A stretch of 64,000 bases of DNA from Clostridia bacterium. Lineage in GTDB: Bacteria; Bacillota; Clostridia; Christensenellales; Pumilibacteraceae. Below, one piece after another: positions 16,085 to 25,068 of the stretch (positions are counted from its first letter, which is position 1; each line of letters opens with the position of its first letter). The translations under genes were made by a program, and so were the position numbers. The stretch covers positions 62,001-126,000 of the forward strand of contig JAAWDP010000019.1 in the NCBI GenBank assembly GCA_022793815.1. Direction: 5' to 3'. The notes beneath the pieces were generated by a model, which saw only the letters and a program-made list of their open reading frames with translations, ran no database searches and was not told where the DNA came from.

Positions 16085-16114
16085 ATAATATCACACGTTA
16101 TACGTGTATGTCAA
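16085..16114 (-). promoter_or_regulatory. icd promoter with palindromic operator in the spacer
   Basis: Minus strand TTGACA (16109-16114), an 18-base spacer and TATTAT (16085-16090). The spacer holds the palindrome ACACGT-TAT-ACGTGT (16093-16107), positioned where a bound repressor would block RNA polymerase. The divergent gene at 16164 shares the region. Confidence 0.78.
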
Positions 16115-16163
16115 GCTTTATTGTTTCAAAGCCGTTATACTAAAAATAAGGATGGTGACAAAA

Positions 16164-16526
16164 ATGAAAGAGACAGACAAAATGAATATGGAATGGTTTA
16201 TAACCGAGGTGATTGACGACTTTAAAAATTTGCAAGCCGTTGCCGAACTGTTTTTGGATGTGTTCTTAGAGTTATCGTATAATAATATGGACGAGTGCCA
16301 TGCTTTACAGTATAAACAGTTATGCTCCCTCGCAGATATTATGGGGGCTTATGTTCGCGAGTTCGAATCGAAACTGGGAGCTTTGCATGATTACGAGGAA
16401 CTTGTAAGCAAAACGATTACGGACACGTTTTTCGTTGACGCTACCGCTTTGCCCGTCGAGGGCAGTTGCTGTCTATCCGAAACAAAACCGCCATATTTGA
16501 AAGTATACAGGGAAAAGAAAGATTGA
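16164..16526 (+). CDS. Small hypothetical protein, AT-rich
   Basis: 120 residues from the ATG at 16164 with AAGGATGG upstream; an earlier in-frame start at 16104 lies before this ribosome site and is disfavoured. Predicted mostly helical (MEWFITEVIDDFKNLQAVAE) with no signal peptide or membrane helix. Codon use differs from neighbours (TTA, AAA, ATA and TAT common), suggesting acquisition. It is divergent from icd and convergent with ddl. No family recognised. Confidence 0.6.
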   Translation: MKETDKMNMEWFITEVIDDFKNLQAVAELFLDVFLELSYNNMDECHALQYKQLCSLADIMGAYVREFESKLGALHDYEELVSKTITDTFFVDATALPVEGSCCLSETKPPYLKVYREKKD

Positions 16527-16538
16527 ATTTTCTAAGGT

Positions 16539-16566
16539 GGAGATTCCTCGGCTGCGCTCGGAATAC
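16539..16566. repeat. Dispersed short palindromic repeat, copy 3
   Basis: TGGAGATTCCTCGGCTGCGC followed by TCGGAAT; intergenic between the small AT-rich gene and the end of ddl. Confidence 0.75.
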
Positions 16567-16608
16567 TCGCCTTGCGGCTCGCGAAAGTTCGCTTCGCGCA
16601 TAACTGCG

Positions 16609-17700
16609 TTATTTTTTGACACCGTTTACGGGCGCGGCGGCTTTGAAAGTATAGGTCAAGGCGTCCTTTGCGCGCTTTTCTTCCACCGCTATATCGATTA
16701 GTTTTTGCGTCAGCTGTTTCAGCGAATATTTATGTTCGAAAAGGTAGTACGCGAGCGAGCCGGGGATTGTGTTTATTTCGTTGACATAGACGTCGCCGCC
16801 GCTGACAAGGAAATCGACGCGGGCGACGCCGCTTGCATGGACGGCGCGGAAAGCACGGACGGTCATTTCCTCTATTTTCCGTTTCATGTCCTCGCTTATT
16901 TCGGCAGGCATTTTGCGTTTCATGCCCTCTTTGCCCTTGGAAAGGTATTTGTCTTCGTAGGATAGAAACTCCTTCCACCCCACGGGCTGTTCGGTGAGCG
17001 ACACTACGACTTCGCCGAGCGACGAACCCAGCGCGGCGCAGTTTACTTCCGTGAAATCTTCGAGCGCGTTTTCTATTACCACGCGGTTATCGAACGCGAA
17101 TGCCACGCGCATTTTATCGAAGAGCTCTTCGTAATCGTGCGCGACGCTTATGCCTATACTGCTGCCCAAATTGGCAGGTTTGACTATGAGCGGCAATGAA
17201 AGTTCGGTTTTCAGTTTTTCGGCGAATTTATAATCCTCGCGTTCGAACTCGGGTTTCGTCACGCACACGTATTTCGTGCAAGGCAGTCCTTCCGCCGCGA
17301 ACACGCGTTTCATGACCGATTTATCCATGCCGACCGCGCCCGAAAGCACGCCGCCGCACGTATACGGAATGTCGGTAAATTCCAAAAGTCCCTGCAACGT
17401 GCCGTCTTCGCCGCCTGCGCCGTGGCAGCAGACCACCGCCGCGTCGGCGTTGAAAAGGCGTTTGCCCTTATCCGTGAACACGCCGCGGCTTGACGGGAGA
17501 AAGTGAACCTGTTTTTTGCCCTTTGCCCTGAAATTTTCGTAAGTATGTATATCGTCAAGACCGTCGCCGCACCAGAATTTTCCGCCGCGGTCTATGTAGA
17601 TTGCCTTTGCGCTTTTGCCGAGCGCGTTGAGCGTCATAAGTCCCGTAACCACGGATACGTCGTGTTCGCACGAGCGTCCGCCGAATATCACCGCTATCAT
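16609..17700 (-). CDS. ddl: D-alanine--D-alanine ligase
   Basis: 363 residues. ATP-grasp enzyme that makes the D-Ala-D-Ala dipeptide of peptidoglycan. Visible motifs: IAVIFGGRSCEHDVSVVTG at the N-terminus, the glycine-rich loop KPANLGSSIGIS, and the C-terminal metal-binding ARVDFLV...VNEINTIPG. The residue ending the ligase signature is NTIPGSLAYYLFEH, with Leu-Ala-Tyr in place of the usual Phe/Met-Thr-xx. The start is ATG with GGAGG upstream. It lies downstream of the surface-glycan genes but behind a terminator, so probably transcribed from its own weak promoter (TATAAT near 17732). Confidence 0.94.
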   Translation of the reverse strand: MIAVIFGGRSCEHDVSVVTGLMTLNALGKSAKAIYIDRGGKFWCGDGLDDIHTYENFRAKGKKQVHFLPSSRGVFTDKGKRLFNADAAVVCCHGAGGEDGTLQGLLEFTDIPYTCGGVLSGAVGMDKSVMKRVFAAEGLPCTKYVCVTKPEFEREDYKFAEKLKTELSLPLIVKPANLGSSIGISVAHDYEELFDKMRVAFAFDNRVVIENALEDFTEVNCAALGSSLGEVVVSLTEQPVGWKEFLSYEDKYLSKGKEGMKRKMPAEISEDMKRKIEEMTVRAFRAVHASGVARVDFLVSGGDVYVNEINTIPGSLAYYLFEHKYSLKQLTQKLIDIAVEEKRAKDALTYTFKAAAPVNGVKK

Positions 17701-17763
17701 AAGTTTTTACCTCCGCATGTTTTCTCTATGCATTATATTCTGCGGCGGATTATTGTGACACGT

Positions 17764-17797
17764 AAAAACCGTCCGCAGTCGCGGACGGTTTTTTTCG
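17764..17797 (-). terminator. Terminator downstream of the O-antigen-ligase/GT fusion
   Basis: AAACCGTCCGC (17766-17776) pairs perfectly with GCGGACGGTTT (17781-17791) around AGTC; runs of A and T flank both sides, so it may work bidirectionally. Confidence 0.85.
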
Positions 17798-17804
17798 AGA
17801 AACG

Positions 17805-20519
17805 TCAGAATTTTATGTCGGGATTTTTTACGATGCGCGTCACGTTGCCGTCGGCGTCGGTTTCGAACTTGCGCGTGAGCAGTTCGAACAGATAGTCTGC
17901 TACGGTTTCCGCGCCGTTGCCCGATATGTCTTGCAGCGCATTGTCGCGCATGCGTTCGGCAAGCTCGGGATTGTCCAATATTTCAAAGGCTTTTGCCACG
18001 GCTTTGCGCACGTTATGGCACTTGACCGCACAGCCGACCTGCTCGATATAATAGCGCGCGTTGTCGCGCTCTATCGGCGTGGCGTACATGGTTATTATTA
18101 TGGGAACGCCGAAAAACCGAGGCTCCGCCATACTGCTTGCGCCGCTCTTGCCCATGAACACATCTGCGGCGGCGATATATTTGAGCATGTTGTTCGTAAA
18201 CGAAAGGTTCACGAAATTTATGTTTTCTTTGGCTTTTATCTTTTTGAGCTTTTCGTGGAGTTTGACGTTTTTGCCGCAGACCGCCACCACGTTGAGCCGT
18301 CTGTCGCTTTCGAGCAGGCGTTTTACCGTTCTGCCGAGCCGCCCGGCTCCGTAGCCGCCGTCGGCAAGCGTGATTACGGGACAGTCCTCCCACAGCGAAA
18401 GCTCGCGTTTTAATTTTGTTTTGTCGCGCTCGATACCGAAAGCGGCGTTGCGGATTATGAACGACGACTTTTTGAAAGTCATGCCCTGATAGCGTTTTTC
18501 CGAAAGACGCTGTTCGCTTTGGTTTACGGGCATCAGCGTGATGTCCGCGCCAGAGTTCCAAATAACGTCCACCACCGCGTCGGGACAATACTGCACGTTA
18601 AGCGGATTGCTGTCTATGCGCGCGGCGTAGTATGCGGTTGCCCAGTGCGTGGAGAAAACAAGGTCGGGGTCGAGTTCGGTCATGCGGCGCAGTCCGTCGG
18701 CGTAGGACTCGGGAACAAACACCTGCATGATGTATTTGAGAGAATTGCGCCCGAACACGTTCATTGCGTGCAAAGACAGCGCGCCGTAGCCGCGTATCTT
18801 GTTCTGCATGTTCACGGTGCTGACGAAAAGCTTTTCCAGTCTGCGCATGGATTCGGTGGCATTGTCGCGGTAGTAGCCGAGTTTCACCACTTCGGTCTTG
18901 TCGCCGTATTTTTTTTCGAACATTTCGGCGACGCTTTCCATGGGGATTATATGCCCCATTCCCGCCTCGACCGACGGGAAAATCACGCGCGCCTTGCCTT
19001 CGCCCTTTTTGACGGGCAGATGACTTACGGCGGCGGACTTGACGGGCTTGGGCATGGTGCTCATAGGTTCGAGCACTACGGCGCGCGCCGCCTTCACCTG
19101 CGGCTGCGGCTTTTGCACGGGCGGTTTGGCAGGCTCGCCGTCCGCAGTTATTCTGCCCGTTTTATACAGAAAGTCTTTTTCGGAAAACGCGAGAATAACG
19201 CAGTAGAACATTATCGTATGCGGCGCGCTCATGGCTATATCGAACAGAGAGTTCACAAGCAGGCACAGCACGGCGATACCCGCAAAAAATCTGTCAATCG
19301 ACGGTTTTTTGAAAAATACGACTGCGGTCCGGACGCGGTGGAAAAGGTATGTTCCTATGCCGACTATGCCGCCCGTCGCAATGAAGTGTATCGGCGTATT
19401 ATGCGCCCAGTAAAAACCTCTCAGCGCTTCGCCGAACTTGAACATAAGTCCGGCTCCGAACACGGGCGCGTCCAAAAACGCCTGAAAACCCATTTCCCAA
19501 AGTTCGAATCTGCCGCGGTCGTTGAAACCGTTTTCTATATAGAAATTGAGTACGTTAAGCAGTTTTTCGCGGAAACAGACAATAACGACTATACTGAGCG
19601 CAAGCACGACTACATCGGCAATCCAAAGCAGACGACGGCTGCGCGCGAAGAGACTGACAAAAATAGTGCCGCCGACGTACATCGGGACGGCGACTATGAG
19701 CGAGCCGCGCGAGAAAGTGAATATGACGGCGATAAGCATGAGGCTTGTGCCGAGGAAGTACGGAAGCGAAATTTTTTCGGTATGCGTGAGATAGAACCCG
19801 AACGGCATGGTAAGCATGAATACGAACGCTATCGAGTTGCTGAGTCCCCAGCCGAGCCACACGTAATTTTTTTCGAACGTTTGGCGGAGCTGTTCGTTGG
19901 TTATGTACAGCACGCCGAGTTCCGCGCTTATCAGCATTCCCATAGTGAAGAACACGAAAGCAAGGTAGCGCATGGAAAAACCCTTCTTCCACTTTATAGT
20001 ATGGAAAAAGAGTATGTACGCGCCGTAATACAGCAGTCCGAAGCCTATGCCGAGCGGCAAGTCGAGAAAGCGGTACTCGGGGGAAAACAGTCCGTTTGTG
20101 ACGAACCCGAGCGCGAGCGCGACAAATCCGGAAGTGAGAAACGTGCGCTTTTTGAAGTTGCGGTATTGCTTATAGTATATTATGTGGAATATAAGTGCGG
20201 CAAGCACGAACGCCACGACAACCGCGGCGTTGGCTATGAACGGCACGGAAGTGAGTATACCGGGCTTGGAATCGTAAGCGCCGTTTTTCACGGATACGGA
20301 AAAAAGAATCAGAAACGCACACGGCAGAAACGGCGTCGTGTCCTCTTGCATGACGAGCGTGAAAACCCCGACAAGCGCGATTACCCAAAAAGCCGCATAT
20401 TCGAGTCCGAACACGTGCGACAAAAAGGCGACGAGAGCGACGCACGCGATAAACCACGGCGTGCGCTGAAACGCGCAGACCTTTTCGATTATCGGGTTTT
20501 TTCTTATTCTCTCTAACAC
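17805..20519 (-). CDS. O-antigen ligase/polymerase-like membrane domain fused to a GT28 (UgtP/MurG-like) glycosyltransferase
   Basis: 904 residues from GTG at 20517-20519 (AAGGGAAG upstream), starting after the uppP stop; the longer frame into uppP is rejected. Residues about 15-445 carry roughly twelve hydrophobic segments with Wzy_C/WaaL features: FTFSRGSLIVAVP (267-279), DRGRFELWEMG, and AHNTPIHFIATGG (372-384). A Pro-rich linker (455-508) joins to a GT28 fold: ARVIFPSVEAGMGHIIPM (N-domain, MGDG-synthase/UgtP-like) and LADGGYGAGRLGRTV plus FMGKSGASSMAEPRFFGVP (nucleotide-sugar C-domain). The two activities normally are separate proteins. A role in assembling or attaching a surface glycan or glycolipid is inferred from domains and from the UppP/CapD neighbours. 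Confidence 0.85.
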   Translation of the reverse strand: MLERIRKNPIIEKVCAFQRTPWFIACVALVAFLSHVFGLEYAAFWVIALVGVFTLVMQEDTTPFLPCAFLILFSVSVKNGAYDSKPGILTSVPFIANAAVVVAFVLAALIFHIIYYKQYRNFKKRTFLTSGFVALALGFVTNGLFSPEYRFLDLPLGIGFGLLYYGAYILFFHTIKWKKGFSMRYLAFVFFTMGMLISAELGVLYITNEQLRQTFEKNYVWLGWGLSNSIAFVFMLTMPFGFYLTHTEKISLPYFLGTSLMLIAVIFTFSRGSLIVAVPMYVGGTIFVSLFARSRRLLWIADVVVLALSIVVIVCFREKLLNVLNFYIENGFNDRGRFELWEMGFQAFLDAPVFGAGLMFKFGEALRGFYWAHNTPIHFIATGGIVGIGTYLFHRVRTAVVFFKKPSIDRFFAGIAVLCLLVNSLFDIAMSAPHTIMFYCVILAFSEKDFLYKTGRITADGEPAKPPVQKPQPQVKAARAVVLEPMSTMPKPVKSAAVSHLPVKKGEGKARVIFPSVEAGMGHIIPMESVAEMFEKKYGDKTEVVKLGYYRDNATESMRRLEKLFVSTVNMQNKIRGYGALSLHAMNVFGRNSLKYIMQVFVPESYADGLRRMTELDPDLVFSTHWATAYYAARIDSNPLNVQYCPDAVVDVIWNSGADITLMPVNQSEQRLSEKRYQGMTFKKSSFIIRNAAFGIERDKTKLKRELSLWEDCPVITLADGGYGAGRLGRTVKRLLESDRRLNVVAVCGKNVKLHEKLKKIKAKENINFVNLSFTNNMLKYIAAADVFMGKSGASSMAEPRFFGVPIIITMYATPIERDNARYYIEQVGCAVKCHNVRKAVAKAFEILDNPELAERMRDNALQDISGNGAETVADYLFELLTRKFETDADGNVTRIVKNPDIKF

Positions 20520-20557
20520 CTTTACTTCCCTTGAATCTTTATGGGGTGCGCCGCCGA

Positions 20558-21325
20558 TTATACTTCTAGGAAGAAGAACACGAACGTAAGCACGCTTATT
20601 ACAAACAGATAGAGCGCAAACCACTTATAGTTTGCTTTGGCTATGAGCCGCATCATGACTTTGATAGCCAACAGACCGCTGACAAAAGCGGCAATCATTC
20701 CGACGAGTATGCAATACCACTCGACCGCCAGCCCCTCGCCCACGTCGAACAGGCTGAGCACGACGCCGCCGAGTATGACGGGCAGGCTCATAAAAAAGGA
20801 AAACTTGGCAACTTTTTCACGTTCCGCGCCTGCCGCCGTTCCGCCGAAAATGGTCGAACCGCTCCTCGATATGCCGGGGAACAGCGCGACGCCCTGCATA
20901 AGTCCCATGCCGAGCGCGGTAAGCCAGTTGAACGGCTTGTTGCGGTTGAATTTTTTACCTATGATTTCCGTCACCAACATGAGCACAGCGGTGAACAGAA
21001 AGAAAAAGCAGATATATTTCGCCGTGGAAAAGAACGCTTCCACCTGCGAATTGAACAGAAGTCCGACCACGACCGCGGGAACGGTCGCCAGCGCGAGATA
21101 GCCTATTTGCTTGAACGGGGGCTTGAAAAGCGCAAGCAGTTCTTTGAAAAAGACTATTATAACCGCCGCCGCCGTCGCCGTATGCAGCAGCATATCGAAC
21201 ATGATGTAATTGCCCGATATGCCCATAAGTTCGCGCACAAGCACGAGGTGTCCGCTGCTGGAAACGGGAAGAAACTCCGCAAGTCCCTGTACGAGTCCGA
21301 GAATGAGCGCCTGCCAAATTTTCAT
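20558..21325 (-). CDS. uppP: Undecaprenyl-diphosphatase UppP/BacA
   Basis: 255 residues with several transmembrane segments. Signature motifs GLAEFLPVSSSGHL (14-27) and PGISRSG (near 150) are intact. It dephosphorylates undecaprenyl diphosphate, recycling the carrier for peptidoglycan and surface glycans. It overlaps the upstream dehydratase gene by 4 bases and precedes the ligase-GT fusion by 38 bases, so these three form one operon. Confidence 0.96.
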   Translation of the reverse strand: MKIWQALILGLVQGLAEFLPVSSSGHLVLVRELMGISGNYIMFDMLLHTATAAAVIIVFFKELLALFKPPFKQIGYLALATVPAVVVGLLFNSQVEAFFSTAKYICFFFLFTAVLMLVTEIIGKKFNRNKPFNWLTALGMGLMQGVALFPGISRSGSTIFGGTAAGAEREKVAKFSFFMSLPVILGGVVLSLFDVGEGLAVEWYCILVGMIAAFVSGLLAIKVMMRLIAKANYKWFALYLFVISVLTFVFFFLEV

Positions 21326-23400
21326 TTTTCAGCGCTCCTCGCATCCGCGATAAGTTCTTCTATCCGCAGCGTCGCCTGTCCCCCCCCCGCATCCTCTGCG
21401 CTGTACTGTTCGCGCACACGGGCGGAAACGGGTTTTGCCGTTTGTTTTTCTTTTTCCAGCGCAAGGAGCGCCAACTGTTTTTTTCTGTCCTCTTTGGCTT
21501 TTTCGCGCGTGGCGCCGGGAACGATTTCGAACATAATCTCCTCGGTCTTTTCGGGGTTTTCCCCGACGGCTGCGGCTTCGAGCGAGGCGAGCTGTTTTTT
21601 GAACGCCGCACTCTTTACGTCTTCCATGCGCGTAACGAAAATGCCCTCGTGCGCGGTGGAATCGACCATTTCTTTATCGTAGCGCAGTTCCTCGAAAAGT
21701 TTTTCGCCGGGACGCAGACCCGTGACTTTTATTTTTATGTCCTCTTCGGGTTTGAGTCCGTTTATTCTTATAAGGTCGCATGCGAGGTCGTAGATATACA
21801 CGGGCTCGCCCATATCCAGCACGAAGATTTCGCCGCTGTCGGCAAACGCGCCCGTCTGCAACACAAGGCGCACGGCTTCGGGTATGGTCATGAAATAGCG
21901 TTTGATGTTTCTGTCGGTCAGAGTTATCGGTCCGCCCTCTTTTATCTGCTTTAAGAATATGGGAATGACGCTGCCGTTCGAGCCGAGCACGTTGCCGAAA
22001 CGAACCGCCGCCATTTTCATTTTGCTCTGCTTGCCGTAGCACTGCACGACCATTTCGGCTATGCGTTTGCTTGCGCCCATGACGTTGGCGGGATTGACGG
22101 CTTTATCCGTGGATATGAGCACGAACTTTTCCACGCCCGAGGCTATGGACTGTTCTATGACGTTGAGCGTGCCGAACACGTTGTTTTTGACGGCTTCGGT
22201 CGCGCTTATCTCCATCATGGGGACGTGTTTGTAAGCCGCGGCATGGAACACTATTTCGGGCTTGTACAATTCGAACACTTCTTGTAGTTTTGCTTTCTCG
22301 CGCACGGTACCCATGACAAGCGTATAGCGCGACGTGTCGTACTTCTTGGAAAGTTCCTGATTCAGAAAGAACATGCCGTTTTCGTGCATGTCGAATATAA
22401 TCAGATGTCTGCAACCGAAGTTAAGCGCCTGACGGCAAAGCTCGCTGCCTATGCTGCCCGCTCCGCCCGTGACGCAGACCACCCTGTCCTTTACCGCTAT
22501 ATCGATTAGTTCCTGTTTTACTTTGAACTCCTCTCTGCCGAGCAGTTCTTCTATTTTTATGTCGCGCAGCGAAAGCGTGGAAATCTGCATACCTGCCGCG
22601 TCGGTTATGGCAGGCACGACTTTTATAGGAAGGTGCGCGCACTTGCAGCGCGTGTATATTTCTTTTAACTGGACTTTGGAAATGTTCTGTATGGCTATTA
22701 CGACGACCTGCGCACCCGAGGACTGCGCCACTTTCGCAAGCGCGTCGATGTTGCCCTCGACCTTAACGCCGTAAATCTTCATGCCGAGCTTTTCGGGGGC
22801 GTCGTCGAGCAGGGCTACGGGAGTGTAGCCTTCGTCGGGGTTATTTATGAATCTGTTTATGACAAGCGAACCCGTAAAGCCCGCGCCTATGACTATCGCG
22901 CGTTTCGCTCCGTCGGGATTTTTGATGACCATGCGGTTGCGGATGTGCCGCATATAGTGAAGTATGCCGTAGAAAAAGCGCATTGCGCCCGACAGTATCG
23001 CGCTGAACAGCAGAAAATCGAGTATGAGCGGCACCCATATATCTATATCGAACGCGAAATTCATTATGTGCTTGAACACAAACAGCACGACGAACGCGCA
23101 GATATACGCCATTATGAATTTGAAAAATTCGACGCGCCCCGCATATTTCCAAACCGTGTTGTACGAGTCGAAAAACAGCAGCATGGCAAGCACTACCGCC
23201 ACGCTTATGGCGCCTATCGCAATCTGGTGCGCCTCGTAGCCCGGAGGCATTGGCACTTGGAAGAACATTATGAAATGCGCGGACAGAAAAGCCAGCGATG
23301 TGAACACCACGTCGCCCGCAAACAATATAAGCACGCTGCGGTATCTGCCGCCGCCTGTTTTGAATTTTTCGTCTGCGCTGCCTCGCTTCTTTTTGCTCAT
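21322..23400 (-). CDS. Membrane-bound nucleoside-diphosphate-sugar 4,6-dehydratase, CapD/PglF type
   Basis: 692 residues. Four transmembrane helices in the first 150, a CoA-binding-like Rossmann domain (VIGAGFTGSLVINRF), then an SDR domain: CVTGGAGSIGSELCRQ (NAD binding), FHAAAYKHVPMME, LISTDKAV and the catalytic MGASKR, where SDRs of this group have Tyr-to-Met at the YxxxK position. The family converts UDP-GlcNAc to a 4-keto-6-deoxy sugar for surface polysaccharide. An Ala/Lys-rich C-terminal extension of about 90 residues is longer than usual. First gene of the operon driven by the promoter at 23510-23538. Confidence 0.93.
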   Translation of the reverse strand: MSKKKRGSADEKFKTGGGRYRSVLILFAGDVVFTSLAFLSAHFIMFFQVPMPPGYEAHQIAIGAISVAVVLAMLLFFDSYNTVWKYAGRVEFFKFIMAYICAFVVLFVFKHIMNFAFDIDIWVPLILDFLLFSAILSGAMRFFYGILHYMRHIRNRMVIKNPDGAKRAIVIGAGFTGSLVINRFINNPDEGYTPVALLDDAPEKLGMKIYGVKVEGNIDALAKVAQSSGAQVVVIAIQNISKVQLKEIYTRCKCAHLPIKVVPAITDAAGMQISTLSLRDIKIEELLGREEFKVKQELIDIAVKDRVVCVTGGAGSIGSELCRQALNFGCRHLIIFDMHENGMFFLNQELSKKYDTSRYTLVMGTVREKAKLQEVFELYKPEIVFHAAAYKHVPMMEISATEAVKNNVFGTLNVIEQSIASGVEKFVLISTDKAVNPANVMGASKRIAEMVVQCYGKQSKMKMAAVRFGNVLGSNGSVIPIFLKQIKEGGPITLTDRNIKRYFMTIPEAVRLVLQTGAFADSGEIFVLDMGEPVYIYDLACDLIRINGLKPEEDIKIKVTGLRPGEKLFEELRYDKEMVDSTAHEGIFVTRMEDVKSAAFKKQLASLEAAAVGENPEKTEEIMFEIVPGATREKAKEDRKKQLALLALEKEKQTAKPVSARVREQYSAEDAGGGQATLRIEELIADARSAEK

Positions 23401-23509
23401 TCGTTCGGTTCCTTTCGGCTATGCTCGCTGGAATTACGTCCGCGCAATAAAAGTGCGCCGCAAGTGATTACAGTCCCTTTACGCGCGCACAATAATACAC
23501 ATTATAATT

Positions 23510-23538
23510 ATTATACCCGCTTTTACCGTATAAGTCAA
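23510..23538 (-). promoter_or_regulatory. Sigma-A promoter of the CapD-uppP-fusion operon
   Basis: Minus strand TTGACT (23533-23538), a 17-base spacer and TATAAT (23510-23515). The leader of about 100 bases to the ATG shows no recognised riboswitch. Confidence 0.85.
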
Positions 23539-23591
23539 GAGTATTTCATAAAAAGCGGTTTTTTCTGTCCGAAAGGCGTCCCTGCGCCGCC

Positions 23592-24875
23592 CTATCTGTA
23601 CGACGCGATGAAGCGTTTGAACTCGGCGAGAACGGAATCGACGAGCTCCGCGCGTCCCGATTCCACCATGACGCGCACCTTGGGTTCGGTGCCCGAATAG
23701 CGCGCTATTATGCGTCCCACGCCTTGCAGTCTTTCCGTGTGTTTTTCCACCAGCGCGACGAAATCTTTGTCGTAGACTATCGCGGGCGGCGCAAACTCGG
23801 CAATCGCCTTTTGCGGGCACAGGTCGAGTTTCACGGGCGCGGAAAGTACGCCGTCTTTGCAGAGGGTTTTGAGGAACGTGAGCGCGCTCATTATGCCGTC
23901 GCCCGTCGTCGCATTGGGATAGACGATGTAGTGACCGCTCTGTTCGCCGCCGATGTTGTAACCGTTGCGGAACATCATTTCGCAGATGAATTTGTCGCCG
24001 ACGGACGTGCGCAGCAGTCTGCAACCGTCCTCCGCGAGTTTGTTTTCGAGCGCGAGGTTGCTGAGCACGGTGCCCACCACCACTTTGCCTTTCAATTTCA
24101 TGCCGCGCGTCATATTGTACAGCACGCTGTCGCCGTCGAGTATTTCGCCGTCGAACACCACGGCAAGGCGGTCGGCGTCGCCGTCGAAAGAAAATCCGAC
24201 GCGGCAGTCCGTGCCCTGCATGCTGTGAAGCACGTATTCGGGGTGAAGCGCGCCGCAGCCCGCGTTTATCTTTTCGCCGCGACCCGAACAGTTATCCACT
24301 TCCACGGCGCAACCCACGCGCTCGAACACGGCGCGCGCGACCGAGCCCGACGCTCCGTAGCCGCAGTCCAGCCAGACTTTGACTCCGCCGAAATCGTAGC
24401 CGATGCACTTGACCACGTAGTCGATATACTCTTCTTTCGCGTCCGCGAAAAGACGGGTGCTGCCCTTCACGTCCGCGACTGGCGGCATGTTGTCGATGTA
24501 ATACTCGATACCGCCTTCCTGTTCTTCGCTGAGTTTGACGCCGAAGCCGTCGAATATCTTTATGCCGTTATACTCGGGCGGATTGTGCGATGCGGAAATC
24601 ATTATGCCGCAGACCGCCTCGTGCGCTATCGTCAGATGAGCCACGGCAGGCGTAGGAAGCACTCCCATAAGCACTGCGTTTGCTCCGCCGTCGGTCAGAC
24701 CTTTTACAAGCGCGTTTTCGATGTCGGGACCCGAAATGCGCGTATCCCTGCCGATATAGCAGTCTCCGCCGCCGAAAAACGCGGCTATGCCCCTGCCTGT
24801 TTTGTATGCGAGCGCGGCATCGAGGTTGTCGCCGTATTTGCCGCGTATGCCGTCCGTACCGAAGTATTTGCCCAT
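23592..24875 (-). CDS. glmM: Phosphoglucosamine mutase
   Basis: 427 residues. Active-site phosphoserine loop MISASHNPPEYNG, metal loop FSFDGDADRLAV, sugar-binding GEQSGHYI and phosphate-binding RYSGTEPKVRVMVE are all present. It converts glucosamine-6-phosphate to glucosamine-1-phosphate, the step after GlmS (divergent at 25704). It is slightly shorter than the usual 445-450 residues, but no domain is missing. Confidence 0.96.
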   Translation of the reverse strand: MGKYFGTDGIRGKYGDNLDAALAYKTGRGIAAFFGGGDCYIGRDTRISGPDIENALVKGLTDGGANAVLMGVLPTPAVAHLTIAHEAVCGIMISASHNPPEYNGIKIFDGFGVKLSEEQEGGIEYYIDNMPPVADVKGSTRLFADAKEEYIDYVVKCIGYDFGGVKVWLDCGYGASGSVARAVFERVGCAVEVDNCSGRGEKINAGCGALHPEYVLHSMQGTDCRVGFSFDGDADRLAVVFDGEILDGDSVLYNMTRGMKLKGKVVVGTVLSNLALENKLAEDGCRLLRTSVGDKFICEMMFRNGYNIGGEQSGHYIVYPNATTGDGIMSALTFLKTLCKDGVLSAPVKLDLCPQKAIAEFAPPAIVYDKDFVALVEKHTERLQGVGRIIARYSGTEPKVRVMVESGRAELVDSVLAEFKRFIASYR

Positions 24876-24916
24876 GACTGCTCCCGTAAATGTTTTAATA
24901 TTTTTTTATCAATATC

Positions 24917-24946
24917 ATTGTATACTTTCGCCCTTGATTTTGTCAA
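24917..24946 (-). promoter_or_regulatory. glmM promoter
   Basis: Minus strand TTGACA (24941-24946) with TACAAT (24917-24922) at an 18-base spacer; TATACA two bases upstream is an alternative -10. Confidence 0.75.
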
Positions 24947-25004
24947 GAAAAAGCGAGTGAGTGGCACGTTTTTTTGTTTTCGCTTACTCGCCGAACAAAT
25001 AGTG

Positions 25005-25034
25005 TTGACATGCACGGCTGTCATATATTATAAT
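25005..25034 (+). promoter_or_regulatory. Promoter of the exporter-glmS-phosphomutase operon
   Basis: TTGACA (25005-25010), an 18-base spacer and TATAAT (25029-25034). Only about 30 bases separate it from the first start codon, so there is no room for a glmS ribozyme. Confidence 0.82.
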
Positions 25035-25068
25035 GGTTACGATATAATAGATATAAAGGCAGGTACGC

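Noticed and set aside
18519-20516. A 665-codon plus-strand open frame
   Set aside because: Antisense to the O-antigen-ligase/GT fusion, which has clear domains; no ribosome site.
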